Shown here piece after piece: positions 1-11,280 of a DNA stretch of 64,000 bases. The translations under genes were made by a program, and so were the position numbers. The DNA lies in assembly GCF_000344685.1 (NCBI RefSeq), contig NW_006920413.1:521013-585012 (forward strand). Direction: 5' to 3'. The stretch's first letter is position 1; every line of letters starts with the position of its first letter. The notes beneath the pieces were generated by a model that saw only the letters and a program-made list of their open reading frames with translations, was not told where the DNA came from and did not search any database. This DNA is from Gloeophyllum trabeum ATCC 11539. Its lineage: Eukaryota > Basidiomycota > Agaricomycetes > Gloeophyllales > Gloeophyllaceae.

Positions 1-243
1 GAGTCCGTACCATTTTGCGGGCACTGGACGACTGGGGCAGAGATATGGTATCAGGATCGACTCGTGGACATCAGGAACGGTACAGCAATGCCTCTTACTC
101 AGGCTGCATGGGGGAAGGATCTCAGAAACTTCCTACCTCGTGCTAGGCGTGTCGCTAGAGGGCTCGAGACCGCGTCGAGTGTTGTATTGTCATTGCCCCC
201 CCTTCTCACACTTGACGCAGCGGTGGCTTCACTGGCCATGTAG
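1..243 (+). CDS. partial open frame of unknown function, cut by the window edge
   Basis: Frame 1 is open from the first base for 80 codons and ends at the TAG at 241-243. No start codon is needed because the frame runs off the left edge. The translation begins ESVPFCGHWTTGAEIW and ends VASLAM. I do not recognise a family. It may be the last exon of a gene lying to the left, or chance in GC-rich DNA. The next 460 bases hold no gene. Confidence 0.25.
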   Translation, partial: ESVPFCGHWTTGAEIWYQDRLVDIRNGTAMPLTQAAWGKDLRNFLPRARRVARGLETASSVVLSLPPLLTLDAAVASLAM

Positions 244-711
244 ATTCACAATCAGTTGTGATAACTTTCGTGCATACTCTCTGTATTTTATCACGCAATA
301 ATTTGCCTGGTTTTACTTGATGTGCCCGCTCAGTTATATTTCATCAGTGTGAGCGGCATGCAAGGTAGGAGCGGCAAAGGGGCGCCGCCTGTTGCCGCTG
401 AGTGGCGCCGCCTGTTGCCGCTGAGTGGCGCCGCCTGTTGCCGCCGGCGGCCCACTCAATATCGATTGAAAGCCATATATGACATATTGTTCACAGGCTG
501 AAGTGGATTCTGATGCGTGAATCTGGTAAATTATATCACAAGTACCCATATGCTGAGCCATATTTGGAATACTGTGTTGCGTACACTCTCGTTATATACT
601 TAAGTTATAACTCTCGGGTGGTAACCGTCCCCATATATGTTATATGTCATCACATATAACATGGAGAGAAAGGTTGCCTACGGGCAAAAATATTCCCCTT
701 AACGGCAGCTA
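244..711. repeat. intergenic stretch with three 23-bp tandem copies at about 380-445
   Basis: A unit of the form GGCGCCGCCTGTTGCCGCTG plus AGT is repeated head to tail almost three times between about 380 and 445, the last copy running into GCCGGCGGCC. Nothing else is recognisable apart from a short imperfect inverted repeat around 630-665 (tatatgttatatgtcatcacatataacat). Confidence 0.6.
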
Positions 712-1326
712 ATGTCATATTTGATATTCCTTACTGTCTATTGCTGGACTAAACAATCTCAAAATGAGTATTACATATCGCTTTGGCTGTATATTACTTC
801 TTACGGTTTGACATTCACGACCGGGTTCAGGTCAGCATCATATATTGAGTTGTCCGATGTGCTATGTCTTGATGGAGTTCTGCATCTCCACGTCCAACCA
901 TACGCGTACGATGCGGCATCATTCAATAATTTCATAGCGGGGTTGTTAGAGAATATGAACCCATTCCCGGGCAAGAATTCAGTTATCGTTATGGATAACC
1001 ACAGTATCCACAAATCCAATGAACTGCGGGAAATGGTCGAAGCAAAGTGAGTCAATACATATTACATTCTCGCACTCTACCACTTCACATATTCCAGGGG
1101 ATGCCGACTTGTCTATCTGCCCTGCTACTCGCCAGATCTCAATCTGATTGAAGAGATGTTTTCATACGTCAAGGGGTGGATGAGGAGAAACCAGGAGTAC
1201 GTGAGGGGTGAACTATCTAAGGAGCCATCTTGCAATCCGTACACTATGATATGGCGTGCCGTCTTCTCTGTTACACCTGACATGGCCAAAGGCTGGTTTA
1301 CACATTCGGGCTATGATGTGGATTAG
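712..1326 (+). pseudogene. DDE-superfamily (Tc1/mariner-like, DDE_3 type) transposase C-terminal fragment
   Basis: Two exons, about 712-1046 and 1098-1326, are joined across a clean intron (gtgagt...ccag, 51 nt) and end at TAG 1324-1326. The joined frame contains the second catalytic aspartate in SVIVMDNHSIHKS, followed by CRLVYLPCYSPDLNLIEE with the third acidic residue (E) and FSYVKGWMRR. This is the usual D...E spacing of the IS630/Tc1 DDE_3 fold as seen in many agaricomycete transposases. The N-terminal helix-turn-helix and the first catalytic aspartate are not recognisable: 720-840 is low-complexity and has no good start. The copy is therefore probably a decayed remnant unable to transpose by itself. 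The gene on the other strand (1420-2827) converges on it. Confidence 0.75.
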
Positions 1327-1419
1327 ACAGTACAATCAAAATTTTTGACTGGCATCATGTGGCAAATAAATACAACTAATAAATTACAGGGATGGTACAG
1401 ACACGGGCCTGTCACAATG

Positions 1420-2827
1420 TCAAGCATTGGCAGGCGTGTTTTCCTTGTCATAAGCAGGTGAAGCTCTGCCATCACCATTTTGCGCTCTGCGCACCATCAC
1501 CGCCGCCCGATCCAGGAGGTCAGGAATGACACCGGGTGGCAGCCCACACTGTTCCTCAAAGAAGCCACTATCAAACCGTACCACATTCTTGACGTACGCA
1601 ATACCCTGGCCTCGTAGAACGTCCTCGTACTGAGGGTAATCAAGGATTGGATACTGCTCATAGTAAGTTGGCAAGCAGATCAGATATGGTTGGGTATCGG
1701 ATCATCGAATCATCGGTAGCTTGCTCTTGCATCGTTGCTGCGTTGGAGGATTCGGCAAGGGGGGATTCCAGACGGGCGCACTTACGTGCTCGTCCGCGGA
1801 CATGGACCGTATTGATTGTATCAAAGATGTCAGCCTCCGGCGGTTTCGTCGGCGAGGTGCGTCCTTCTGAGTACAAAATTCATTGCTCAGCCAGGAACAT
1901 GTGTATGGGTGGATTGCGTACCATTTCCCGTGCCCAGAATGTCAGCTGTGCCAAGGAAACTGCATCATGGTCAGTTGTCCTCGGATTCACCCAACAGTAC
2001 TGAATCTTCCCATGAGTTTTGTTCTTGCAGTGACTGTCTTGACACGCGAGAGCTTCTTTGAGCTGTCGAAAGCAAGCTAGGTATGTCTCGGACTCGTCGG
2101 GTTGCGACTTGTCCAATGAATCATCCCGCTGCCGTTTTTTACCCTTCTTGCCCTTCTTCTTCTTGCTTTTCTTCTTCTGCTTTTTCTCTTTCACTTCCTC
2201 TTCCACCGTCTGTAAATGCAGGCCAGGTGAGTTAGTACGTATGAGTGCAATCACTTGCTTACAAGGTTATACACCATTAGCTCGCGCACACGCGTCCGCG
2301 CTCTCTCATTCATTGTGATGACCTCTTCAAAGGTGTCCCGCATATTGTATTCGTCTTTGAGGATCCTGCACGGATCACCTGCCTTTGCGCCCTCAGTCTT
2401 CCATCCAAGTTCCGTGCTATCCAGGTCGATCTCCATCCTGGCCGCAAGACGGTCGGAGAAATCGTGCCATGACAAGTCATTCTGCACGGTGATGGTATCG
2501 CGGGTCCACGGAGGCTCCCTCGTCGTCGTCCACAACAGTAAGGAGACACGCAGAGTCTTCACTAGTGATTCCGGTATCAGTAGGATCGTTAGATCAGTAT
2601 GTGAGGTGCTTACATTTGACAGGAATGGGCGGGCCAGAGAGGTCTACACCACTAGGGGGACGCATAGGTTGCATATTGAGCCACCACTGCGTCCTCTCGT
2701 ATCGGCGGTTCACGTCATTATAGTCGATTGCTGGGCCTGCATCCTCGTGCCACTCATCCGGCTGAAAAGGCTGATAGGGGGGCACGGGATCGTCGTCGAA
2801 GTCACTCGGGAGTCGCAAGTCTACCAT
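1420..2827 (-). CDS. five-exon protein of unknown function with a lysine-rich linker
   Basis: Minus-strand exons 2827-2614, 2561-2263, 2209-1922, 1866-1786 and 1653-1420 join in frame with GT-AG introns (GTAAGC, GTAAGC, GTACGC, GTAAGT donors) and give 371 aa from the ATG at 2825-2827 to the TGA at 1420. The N-terminus is acidic and proline-rich (VDLRLPSDFDDDPVPPYQP). Exon 2 has a globular segment with WTRDTITVQNDLSWHDF. Exon 3 opens with a strongly basic run of Lys (KKQKKKSKKKKGKKGKK), a likely nuclear localisation signal. The last exon reads YPILDYPQYEDVLRGQGIAYV. I do not recognise a named domain; the style is that of repeat-associated hypothetical proteins common in agaricomycetes. It converges on a transposase fragment, so it may be element cargo (inference). 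Confidence 0.6.
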
Positions 2828-5385
2828 AGCGTGTACAGCGTGAAATTTCGTCCATAATTCAGGTCTTATATGCGGCAGAGTGTGGACACCATTGGAAGAC
2901 GCTGACGTAGGTTGAGTGGCGACTGCGTCAGTCCGGCTTTGATTGCGTAGAACGTTTCCAGCAGGGAGGACAGAAATGAAGGACGTTTGGCGACATAACC
3001 AAGGGTCGCGTTAGGCGCACTTAGGCGACTTTCATTTCAGAGGGCTTGGTATCACGTGCCTCTATTTTTGGCTCTTGTTGATTGGGAAGAGTGGTGCTCC
3101 GGTGGTGCCGTATGCGGCGCCTGCCATTTGGGTCATATAGCGCGGATTTCACAATTCCGCATCATTTTGCAACACGCTGTAAGTATCTTTGCATTGGGCT
3201 TTGTGCTGTTTGCTGACACTCAGTGCTGCAGTGGTATCATAGTGTGGCTGGGATCAGCCGATGTAGGGTGGGAAAATGCATTTTGAGGTCCCAGCAACCC
3301 CTGCAGAGCAGGGGCATTATTGAGCACCCCAATACTGGGTCTATGTCATCTGTTGAGGTTGTTCTGTACAACTGAAAGGATATCCTTTTCGAGTACAGTT
3401 TGAACATCCACAGCAATGCTTAATCTCCATGGGAGCAACATGTTCTACTATTGAAACATGTCAAAAGTGGAGAACATATGATTGCCATGGAGAGAGCCTG
3501 AGGAGAATTTGATTGTGTTTGGTTGCACTGTGATTATAGTGGATGACTTCCCATAACATTAAATCTTCCCTAATTTCAAGGTGTTGCCAGTGATGTGATC
3601 ACACCAAGTGATCAATTTTGATGGGAGAAATAGACCTCATTGTAAAACCATAACAATTTTTGCCTGTGAGCTGCAGGAAGGAAAAGAACCAACCTAAGAT
3701 AGAGCCACCTCATGTACAGCGACTATGGTCACACTGTGACAATCACATGTTTTATCCATATATGGCAGGTCAGTGTATGGAAATCAACAAACTCATCGAT
3801 AGAATTGACCACACTTCAGCTTATTATAAGATGGGTAGGTCAAAATTCTCAGATGCTTTTTATAGGAACTGTTTCTATGTACTGTACCTTTGATTCCTAT
3901 AAAAATATTGGGTGTTTTCTGTTTGTGTCTGGAGGTTTAAGGCAATCTTGGTGTTTGTCCCACCAAGTGTAACAAAAAGAGTCATGTGATGGTAGTTGTA
4001 CATGAGCCTCTGCAATCACCAAATTTGTTGTCTTTGGTTGTCTGGGACTATACCCCAGGCCTGGGTTGTTTGCTTACCAATCATCAAGAACTTATCTATA
4101 ATACACATCACGCTGGTCACGTGAGTCAAAAGACAAACTGGGCATCTCGGGCATGCATCTTTCAACCTCTGCTGCCTCTGGAACCCCAGTTTCTTTGGTT
4201 TAGTCACATTTATATGACCCCTAGAGACATTCAAGTCATTCATGTCTGTAACTTCCACTCTGCCTCTGCTCCCAGTTACTCTGGTACTGTTTGAGTACCC
4301 TTTCTGGTAACTATGTCACATGACAACTTTCCCATGCAAGACATTCAGCAACTGCTGCTGACCTCTTCAGCTTGGTTAGGGAAACAGCGAGGGAGCTGCC
4401 AATTGAAGATTGGCAGTGGACAAGCATTATGTTTCTGCTGCAGCCTGTTTGGAGTCTTTTTCCTGTGGCCTGTAGCCATTATTGTTTATTCTCTGACTTG
4501 GTACAAGAAATGGGTGTGACAGAGCTGCTAATTGAAGATTGGCAGTGGAGAAGCACTGATTTCAATTTTGTATGTTACTTCTATCAGTGTAAATTATGGT
4601 AGTGCCATTCTGTAGCTATTTCTGTGCCTTCAACTGCACACAAGACACTGGGGCAACAAAGCTGCCAATCTTCAGTTGGCAGTGGAGGAGCACCCATAAT
4701 TATATTTGGGACATCATCTTATGGTTGGGTCTATACTATGGTTACAATTTTTGCAGTCATAGTATCCCAAAAATCGGGTATCAATGAAGAATGAGTGGGC
4801 CACTGCTAGTTTATTATAGACTAAGATTATATGCTTTGTCACTTTTGTCACTAGTACATACTGATATATCTGTGCACTAACATTCCTTGTACTAGTACCT
4901 TGTATAATGCAACTGGTCCGTGTCCAGGAGCTGCTACTAGGACCTCCCAATACAGTATCAGTTCGATGAAACCATGGGTCCCAGTCTGCCCAGCCCAGGT
5001 GGGATGTTTTCATGTTAGTTGATGAAAAATGATGGTAAAAATCTACTCAACCTTACTTGTCATGGGCAATGCATCATAGTGTGTTCCTGCCAGTGGTATG
5101 TAGGAGTTAGACTGTGGTTCATCTTAGAGTATTGTTATGGGATATCTTGGGTGCCAGTCCAAGGGTCACTACATGAGCTTGAGGGACATCTGGCACTAGT
5201 ACTTGTGGTCATAGTTGAACTTCCCCCTCTGTATTGGGCCCATCATTCATACAGTGACACATTGCTTCACTTTCAGCAGTCAGCAGCCATGAGAGCCTCC
5301 ATTAATTAATCATCCTCATTGTAGCTATGTACCTAGAGTAAAGTCTAAGCAACCAAGTGTAATGTGTACAACTGGCAGAAGCTTG
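2828..5385. other. gene-free, AT-richer repeat DNA
   Basis: No open frame here shows codon structure or splice-linked continuity; the short frames are interrupted and unlike any family. The only structure I see is a set of three related hairpin-forming copies at 4398-4680, listed separately. Confidence 0.5.
4398..4680. repeat. three copies of a 17-bp imperfect palindrome at about 130-bp spacing
   Basis: GCCAATTGAAGATTGGC at 4398-4414, GCTAATTGAAGATTGGC at 4527-4543, and the near reverse complement GCCAATCTTCAGTTGGC at 4664-4680. All are preceded by agctg or aagct and followed by agtgga or agtggag and then agca. Each can fold as GCCAAT...ATTGGC. The spacing (129 and 137 bp) suggests an old tandem array of a roughly 130-bp unit whose hairpin loop has inverted once. 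Confidence 0.6.
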
Positions 5386-6788
5386 GGATAATTCTAATCA
5401 GCAATCCGACTGAAGGCAGCAACCCCATAACAAACCATGGCATCATTCTGCAACCTGGATTCCCAAGTAATGGTGTGTCATTTATTTCATGGACAGTGTC
5501 CATCTACAGGACATTGAACCTATGTCGGAAAAATCGAAAATGCCATATCATAAGTGATCTGGTCTGGCCAGGCATGATCAGACTGTCAGGTTTGGGACCC
5601 CCTGGTCAGATTCAAAAACTCCTTATATGTTGTGATCAGCCTTATGAGCCCTGATCAGCCTGACAAACCCTGACCAGGCCTGATCAGGCTTTTTGCAAAA
5701 TATAATAAGAAAAGACTAGTACTACCACCTTCCATTCTGATGACTACCTAACTATCACTTTGACATTGATTGTGGAGCCTACGTATACCTTGTAGCCTAT
5801 TCAATTGCAAGCTATTTACTATGAGGGATGTTATTCTAGGCAGAATTCGACACTGCACTACCATGTTATTTCACTTGTGAAAATATTTGCTATGAGTACA
5901 CCACTACACCAACACGCAATCCCTACACAGCCACATAACCTGGTTATACATCATCTCACTCCCATACGGAGGCTTATGGGTGACACTGGTCGGGCTGCTA
6001 TAGTGCTGTAGTTCTATCCTAGACTGAATACAATTCATATTGATAGAAAATTACAACAAGGGAATAGTAGCTGGACCTGCGAAAGGCGAAGGTGCTCCCA
6101 GCTGTTCATGTCAGATTGAGCCTGACAAGGCCTGACAAGAGCATGATCAGTGCGAATACAAAGCCTTATAAGGCATGGTCATACCTTATCAGGCTGTCAG
6201 GCTTCGTCAGGCCTGATCAGGGTTTTTGTGCTTTTCCAACATAACAAGTGCAACTATTGATTGGCATGACCTTCAGGCTTCAGTGCTTCTGCCAACCGTG
6301 CTGGACTCATGGTAAAGTGATCCATAGCCGGTCTCTGGACTGGAGGACAACCGGATTCAGAACCAGCTGGGTCCCAATTGCTACTTTTGCAGACTCCATC
6401 GGAGTCCATGGATATAGTGGTAGGTATACAACGGAAATACGTAGTCATGAACCGGTACTCCCCACATGTACATTGAGGAGTAGGCTGTGCAAAGGAAATA
6501 CCGTGCTTTCCGCTGTTAGTGAACTTTAGCTAACAGTGCAGTCTGTGAGATCTCCGGGGCTGGATGCTGGACAAGTCTCTGGAGTGTGTGAACCACTCAT
6601 CAGAGGGTGTCTGGTGGCTCCGATGGGCTGATTGCTCCTGACACTGACCTAGAGTTCTCAGCGGTACCTCCTCATAAGTGACAGAAATATAATATTTACA
6701 GCTGGTTGAGCAAAGGCGGGGGTTGATAATTTGTAAGCAATCAACCCGCGGTTGTTGCTTCCAACCGGGTTGCTGATCAGAATTATCC
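5386..6788. mobile_element. putative degenerate TIR element, same family as the one at 10300-11280
   Basis: The left end GGATAATTCTAATCAGCAA at 5386 and the right end (reverse complement GGATAATTCTGATCAGCAA, ending at 6788) are terminal inverted repeats that stay similar for about 38 bp, with a few mismatches. The flanks (gaagcttg, agagactt) do not match, so the target-site duplication is eroded or the two ends come from different insertions. No transposase frame is visible inside. The interior contains many GCCTGATCAGGC-type palindromes (5559-5695 and 6108-6230). Confidence 0.5.
5559..6230. repeat. dispersed GCCTGATCAGGC/CCTGACAAGG palindromic repeats
   Basis: Two clusters, about 5559-5695 and 6108-6230, consist largely of variants of GCCTGATCAGGC, CCTGACAAGGC and CTGTCAGGC, each ending in a GGCTTTTTG or GGGTTTTTG run. 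The core is a perfect palindrome centred on TGATCA. The clusters look like copies of one short intergenic repeat in both orientations. Confidence 0.6.
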
Positions 6789-7378
6789 AGAGACTTTCTC
6801 CCGGAACACTAGTGCTGATCATAGGACCTGGGGTTACGAGACCGGCGCGATATCAGAACGCTCGGCCTTACAGAGACGAAGCTGCGGTAATCGATAGCTA
6901 TATTAGACGCGGGCACGGGAGTAGAGGTATACGTACGCGTTTGCTTCTTCACGGGAAAGGGATTCCCTCTCATCCTAGCCTCATCTCTTCGTCCTCGCGT
7001 CTGCGAACACATCAATCTCCCTCTACATCCCGCCTCGAGTGTCCCAGAATACGCAGGGCGCCGGTGATGTTCACACCATGCACTGACTCCAACCCGCGAC
7101 CACCCCAACACCCGTTCGGCTCGTGCTCGCGCCCTGTACGAACCACTAAACGCCGGGTCCGCGCGCGCATCCCTTCGGGCCCGCTGGCGATATATGCGTT
7201 CAGGGGGGGTGGAAGGGGCATGGGAGTGGAAACGATACTCATTCATGGTTTCCGGTTACGCGACCGCGGATTATCAGCGCGCCGGGCCCTTGCAGAGAGA
7301 AAGTGAGACGCACGACCACGGGCAGAGGTACGCGCATAGGCACATATGCCCACCCCTTCTGCATGGGCGCCGGTGCCT
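6789..7378. other. intergenic, GC-rich, no gene recognised
   Basis: Long open frames on both strands reflect high GC content; none has a recognisable motif or splice continuation. It lies between the end of the 5386-6788 element and the 3' end of the peptidyl-tRNA hydrolase gene. Confidence 0.5.
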
Positions 7379-8048
7379 TCACCCTCTCACGGCCCCGCTC
7401 GCGACCCGCTCGATCTCCCGCCATACCCTCTCCATTCCCTCGCCCTCCCAAAACGCGCGCTCCCTTCCCTCCAGCCTCCCCAGCACGTAGTCTGCCGCGT
7501 CGCCGCCCCTCCCGATCCCGACGCGCAGGCGGTGGAAGCCGGCGTCGTTGCCGAGCGCGGCAACGATGCTGCGCACGCCGTTGTGTCCGCCCGCAGAGCC
7601 GCCGAACTTTGGTGAGAGCGTGAGTGGCTTGTGCGCGAGCGAGTCGTGGATGACGATGAGGGAGGAGGGGGGAAGGGCGTGTTTGCGGAGGGCGGCGGAA
7701 ACGGGCGGGCCGGAGATGTTCATGAGGGCTTCTGTGGATGAGGTCAGGTGGGGAGGAAGGGGAAGAGGACGGGGACAAGGCTTACTGGGCTTGAACAGGG
7801 TTATGGTGACGGGCGTGGACCCGATGTCGATGGTGGTGGTGCCCGTAAACCCGCCGCGCTCGGAGGAGAGGCGGACGCCGAGCTTGCATGCGAGCGCGTC
7901 GATGATGAGGTGGCCGACGCTGCATGATATCACCGTCATTGCAAAGTTTCACGCGACGGCGAAGACAAGTGGCGTACCTGTGACGAGTCCCGGGCAGAGG
8001 CGTGTTGCCTAGCCCAACGACGAGGATGCGCGTACCGGCGACGACCAT
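7379..8048 (-). CDS. PTH1: peptidyl-tRNA hydrolase (PTH1 family)
   Basis: Exons 8048-7978, 7919-7786 and 7731-7379 join with GT-AG introns of 58 and 54 nt (donors GTACGC, GTAAGC) into 185 aa, close to the usual 190-200. The family hydrolyses peptidyl-tRNA released by stalled ribosomes and recycles the tRNA. Exon 1 encodes RILVVGLGNTPLPGTRHS with the conserved Asn of the GLGN motif and the catalytic His of TRHS, completed by HSVGHLIIDALA after splicing. Splicing also yields FKPKALMNISG (substrate-binding Asn), then VIHDSL with the catalytic-dyad Asp, GGHNGVRS, FHRLRVGIGR and ADYVLGRL, all diagnostic of PTH1. The start is the first ATG before the motif. No mitochondrial presequence is evident. 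The gene stands alone in repeat DNA. Confidence 0.93.
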
Positions 8049-10299
8049 TTTACTAGTCTGAGTTCACTGAGAGCTGATGGATGAGGGTATCGACGCGTAT
8101 TCCCGCTACCGTAGGTAGTGGGTCTTGGACCCCCCCGCCGTTCGCAGGTTTCCTGCGATCGTTTCAAGATCTACGCGATCTATTTGACACTATTTGGCTC
8201 TTAACCGTATATGGCGGACGGCAGGACCGGCACACCGCTTTGGACCAATCAAAGATGGGGTCCTCAGAGGACCCCGATTGTAAAACCACGTGGCATCTCT
8301 CTTTCCATCTTTAGCGAAGGTGGCGGATGCTGGTCAAGGGACTCTCGAGAACAGACATGACCTAGCTTGGGGCGTTGGAGATGCGGTCTCCAGGTGAAAG
8401 CAGCATACTTCAATGTCATCTGTTTTACATAAATGACTTGTATACTCAGAACCTGAGGGAGGAGTGAGTGGACATCTCTTCAAATCGTTGAGGTGAATGC
8501 TCAGTCAGAAATCATGGCTGGAACACAACTGCTTTCGCAAAATAAATATATTAGTATATGATGCTGCTCAGGATGTCAAGTTTTCAGCTTGCTACCAAAT
8601 CTTATCTATGTCTACGGTAGCGGGCTCTGCTGCTCGCACGGCCCTACCGCCTTATATGTACGCGCGCGTATGACTCCTGGGTGGGTGACCATATCCGGTA
8701 CCGGACGCGTGGATGTGCTTTCCACGTGGGTGACTCCCTCTTTCGTTATTCTTTGTAGACAAGATGATATTTATTATCTAGCAACTGACTATCAGCATAG
8801 CCCCAGATAATACACTATAACAGCCCGCAGACTGGTCTGGCAATAGTCTGAGGGAAGGTGTGTTTATGCTTGGCATTCACCATCCCTCAGAGTTTGAACT
8901 CATTGACCTTAGCATTTTCTAGATTCCATTGTTGTTATAACTTACTGTCAGCTCCTTGCATCCTTGATCATGCATGTGATGCTTGACTCTCTTATTAACT
9001 CTATTTGCATCAATCCAATCAGACTCAGACTCAGTCTAGTGTTTGATAACTCTAGGTGCCCCCTACCAGTGATAGGCCTCCAGGATGTCTGATCTTTGAA
9101 AATGCAACTTAGCCACATTCCATAGGTACTCCAGGGGTTTATTCAACAGGAGCAGATTCAGTCCAAGCACCCTCATTGGCTGAAATTATCACTGGGTACC
9201 AGGTACACCTGTTTGCCAGGTGCATACATCCATGTAAGTGAGCTGGTCTGTGAGATCAGACCAGTCACATAATTGACCATCACGTCTGAGTGATTGTGAC
9301 CCAATCAGGTGAGTGTAGTTGAACTGGTCCACCCCCGGGTAGCCAGACCTGGTTGAGTGCAAAGGGAAAACAGCATTACTAGTACCATGGGCTCTGCTAT
9401 GCTTGTTACTATTAGCCTACTTGCCACACTCATTATGTACTACAGAAGGCTAACATAGCCTGCTTAAATTACACTGAAAGTTCACAATGGGATATGAGCT
9501 CGAGTGCTCAATGCTATGTACCATTGTGCCACCTGAGTTAGTGTATATATATAGTACTAAATGGCTACAGACATACCAAAAAAACACAGACATGTGGCTA
9601 TACCACAGCATCGATGCATGATAGCCATAAATGGTGGTAAACACTTCCCTATGTATGTCCCTTTAATGATGGACCTTGTCCCTGACTATCCCAGTGTTTG
9701 TGGACAGCAGTATGGGTCAGTACCGGTCTGAGCTGAACTCCAGCTCTCAGTCACTGCTGTGCTCAGTGGCACCCCACACTTCTGTTTGACATAGGGGATG
9801 GCTACCCACAGAAGGTCAGCTAATGCTCCATCCTCATGGGTATTGCCACATTTGGTAAGATAGAGCCACTCCAGCTACCATGGGAACCTTGATTTTATTG
9901 CAGAAATGGGTGTTTTAGACTCTAAGGAAGAGATTGGCATGAGCTGATTTCCCATAAACCCCCTGTAGCCTTCAATAATAGGTCGGGATGGGCCAAAATC
10001 TTGGCCATATACAAAACAAATCAGGAAAATGCAAAAATCTGCCAATCGACTCCTTTAAAGGAGCCGAGTCTGATTCCAGCTTACAGTGGCATGAAAAGGA
10101 TTGCACCACCTCTTTTCAAGCATTATTTCTGCTATATCTTGACAAGGACTGAATAGATCTCTTTGGTGTAAACATGGAAGTTGTAGCCCCCTTTGAGCTC
10201 TATCCACCTGTCCCAACCATTCCTGCAATGAGAACTTTCCCAAGTTTATGGAGGGAAATAAGTTTTTGTAGTCAAATTTTATCTCCTGTATGGTTTGTC
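8049..10299. other. intergenic repeat-derived DNA without a recognisable gene
   Basis: No family motif and no open frame longer than about 90 codons. Short inverted words occur (for example GTCTGAGGGA at about 8847 against CATCCCTCAGAG at about 8881), and a phrase near 9988 (GGCCAAAATCTTGGCC) recurs in modified form near 11946, which points to old repeats on both sides of the 10300-11280 element. Confidence 0.5.
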
Positions 10300-11280
10300 G
10301 GATAATTCTAATCAACAACCCCCCTGGGAGCAACAATCCCTCAGCAACCCTGGTTGTCCATCAGTGGTCACATGTGACATCATACTCTATCAGTCTGCAT
10401 TACATCGGTTTACTTGGACTTCACTCTATGTACATAGCTACATATAAAAATATTAGGCTGAGGCTCTCCCAGTCAAGGCTACTAAGGTTGGGTGCGGGTG
10501 CCACCGCGGTATTCAAGCCGGGGGTTGCTTGGGTGCGGGTGCGGTGCTTGGACCATCCACACCGCGCCATACCGCAACCCGCGGTGCCAGGTATACAGGT
10601 TTGTGGTTCTCACAGTTGGGTCACAGGATTCACCTAGACTGGTGATATTTGGACTTACAAAGTGCCCCAGCCCAGTCAGTAAGCGTTTCTCGATGCCTCT
10701 GTACCGGTACCATTGCGGGCATCAGCAAATTGTGCTGCAGCTGGTAGCACAGCGGGCAAGAACCGGTGTCCTGCCATCGGACATTCATATTTCACAGCAA
10801 GGGTGGGAGAACACTTTCCTAGGATGCTCCATAGCGGAACATGATACAGACATAAAACATGAAAGGACAATGTTGATTAAATGTCCCCTGATTTTTGGGG
10901 ACCATATTAAATATCCCGCAGACCTTTCTTTGTTCACTCAAAGGACATTCTTCATGTCCAGGTTATGGTCCAGCAAGGACCATTCTAGGAAAGTGTCCTC
11001 CCAACTGGGGGATGTTCCTGGCATGTCCGCCAGTGGGACATCAGTCTCTGCCACAGTGTAGTGGCTGGCACTGATTCTAGTTATTTTAGCACATCTACAG
11101 TCGTGTTACCAGCTGAATACATGTGAGGTACTAGTATTAGGAACTCGTCTACTGATAGGGCAGTGACAAAAGTGACAAAAACATATTATTTACAGTAAAT
11201 CAGTTCTTGGGGGATTGATGATTTGTAAGCAAACAACCCAGGGTTGTTGCTTCCAGGGGGGTTGTTAATTAGAATTATCC
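10300..11280. mobile_element. 981-bp non-autonomous DNA transposon with TIRs and a 7-bp target duplication
   Basis: The ends are inverted repeats: left GGATAATTCTAATCAACAAC..., right (read inward) GGATAATTCTAATTAACAAC.... They match at 35 of 37 positions through the GGAAGCAACAA segment. The element is flanked by the identical heptamer GTTTGTC at 10293-10299 and 11281-11287. It includes a GC-rich, self-complementary block (about 10490-10600) and a 189-codon open frame (10492-11061) that resembles no protein, so it must be mobilised in trans. Related ends occur at 5386, 6788 and about 12115-12141. The superfamily is not assignable from the ends alone; 7-bp duplications fall between the usual hAT/P (8) and Dada (6-7) values. 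Confidence 0.8.

Noticed and set aside
380..445. Short direct repeats considered as a CRISPR-like array
   Set aside because: Copies are directly adjacent with no spacers, in eukaryotic DNA; a simple tandem repeat.
1658..2003. Plus-strand open frame of 118 codons opposite the 1420-2827 gene
   Set aside because: It overlaps three exons and two introns of a phase-consistent gene on the other strand and has no motif of its own.
6752..7306. 184-codon open frame beginning in the TIR at 6788
   Set aside because: It starts inside a repeat end, has no domain and overlaps open frames in the opposite strand; GC-content effect.
10492..11061. 189-codon open frame inside the 981-bp element
   Set aside because: No transposase motif (no D-D-E/D spacing), odd composition, and it crosses the GC-rich folded core; treated as non-coding.
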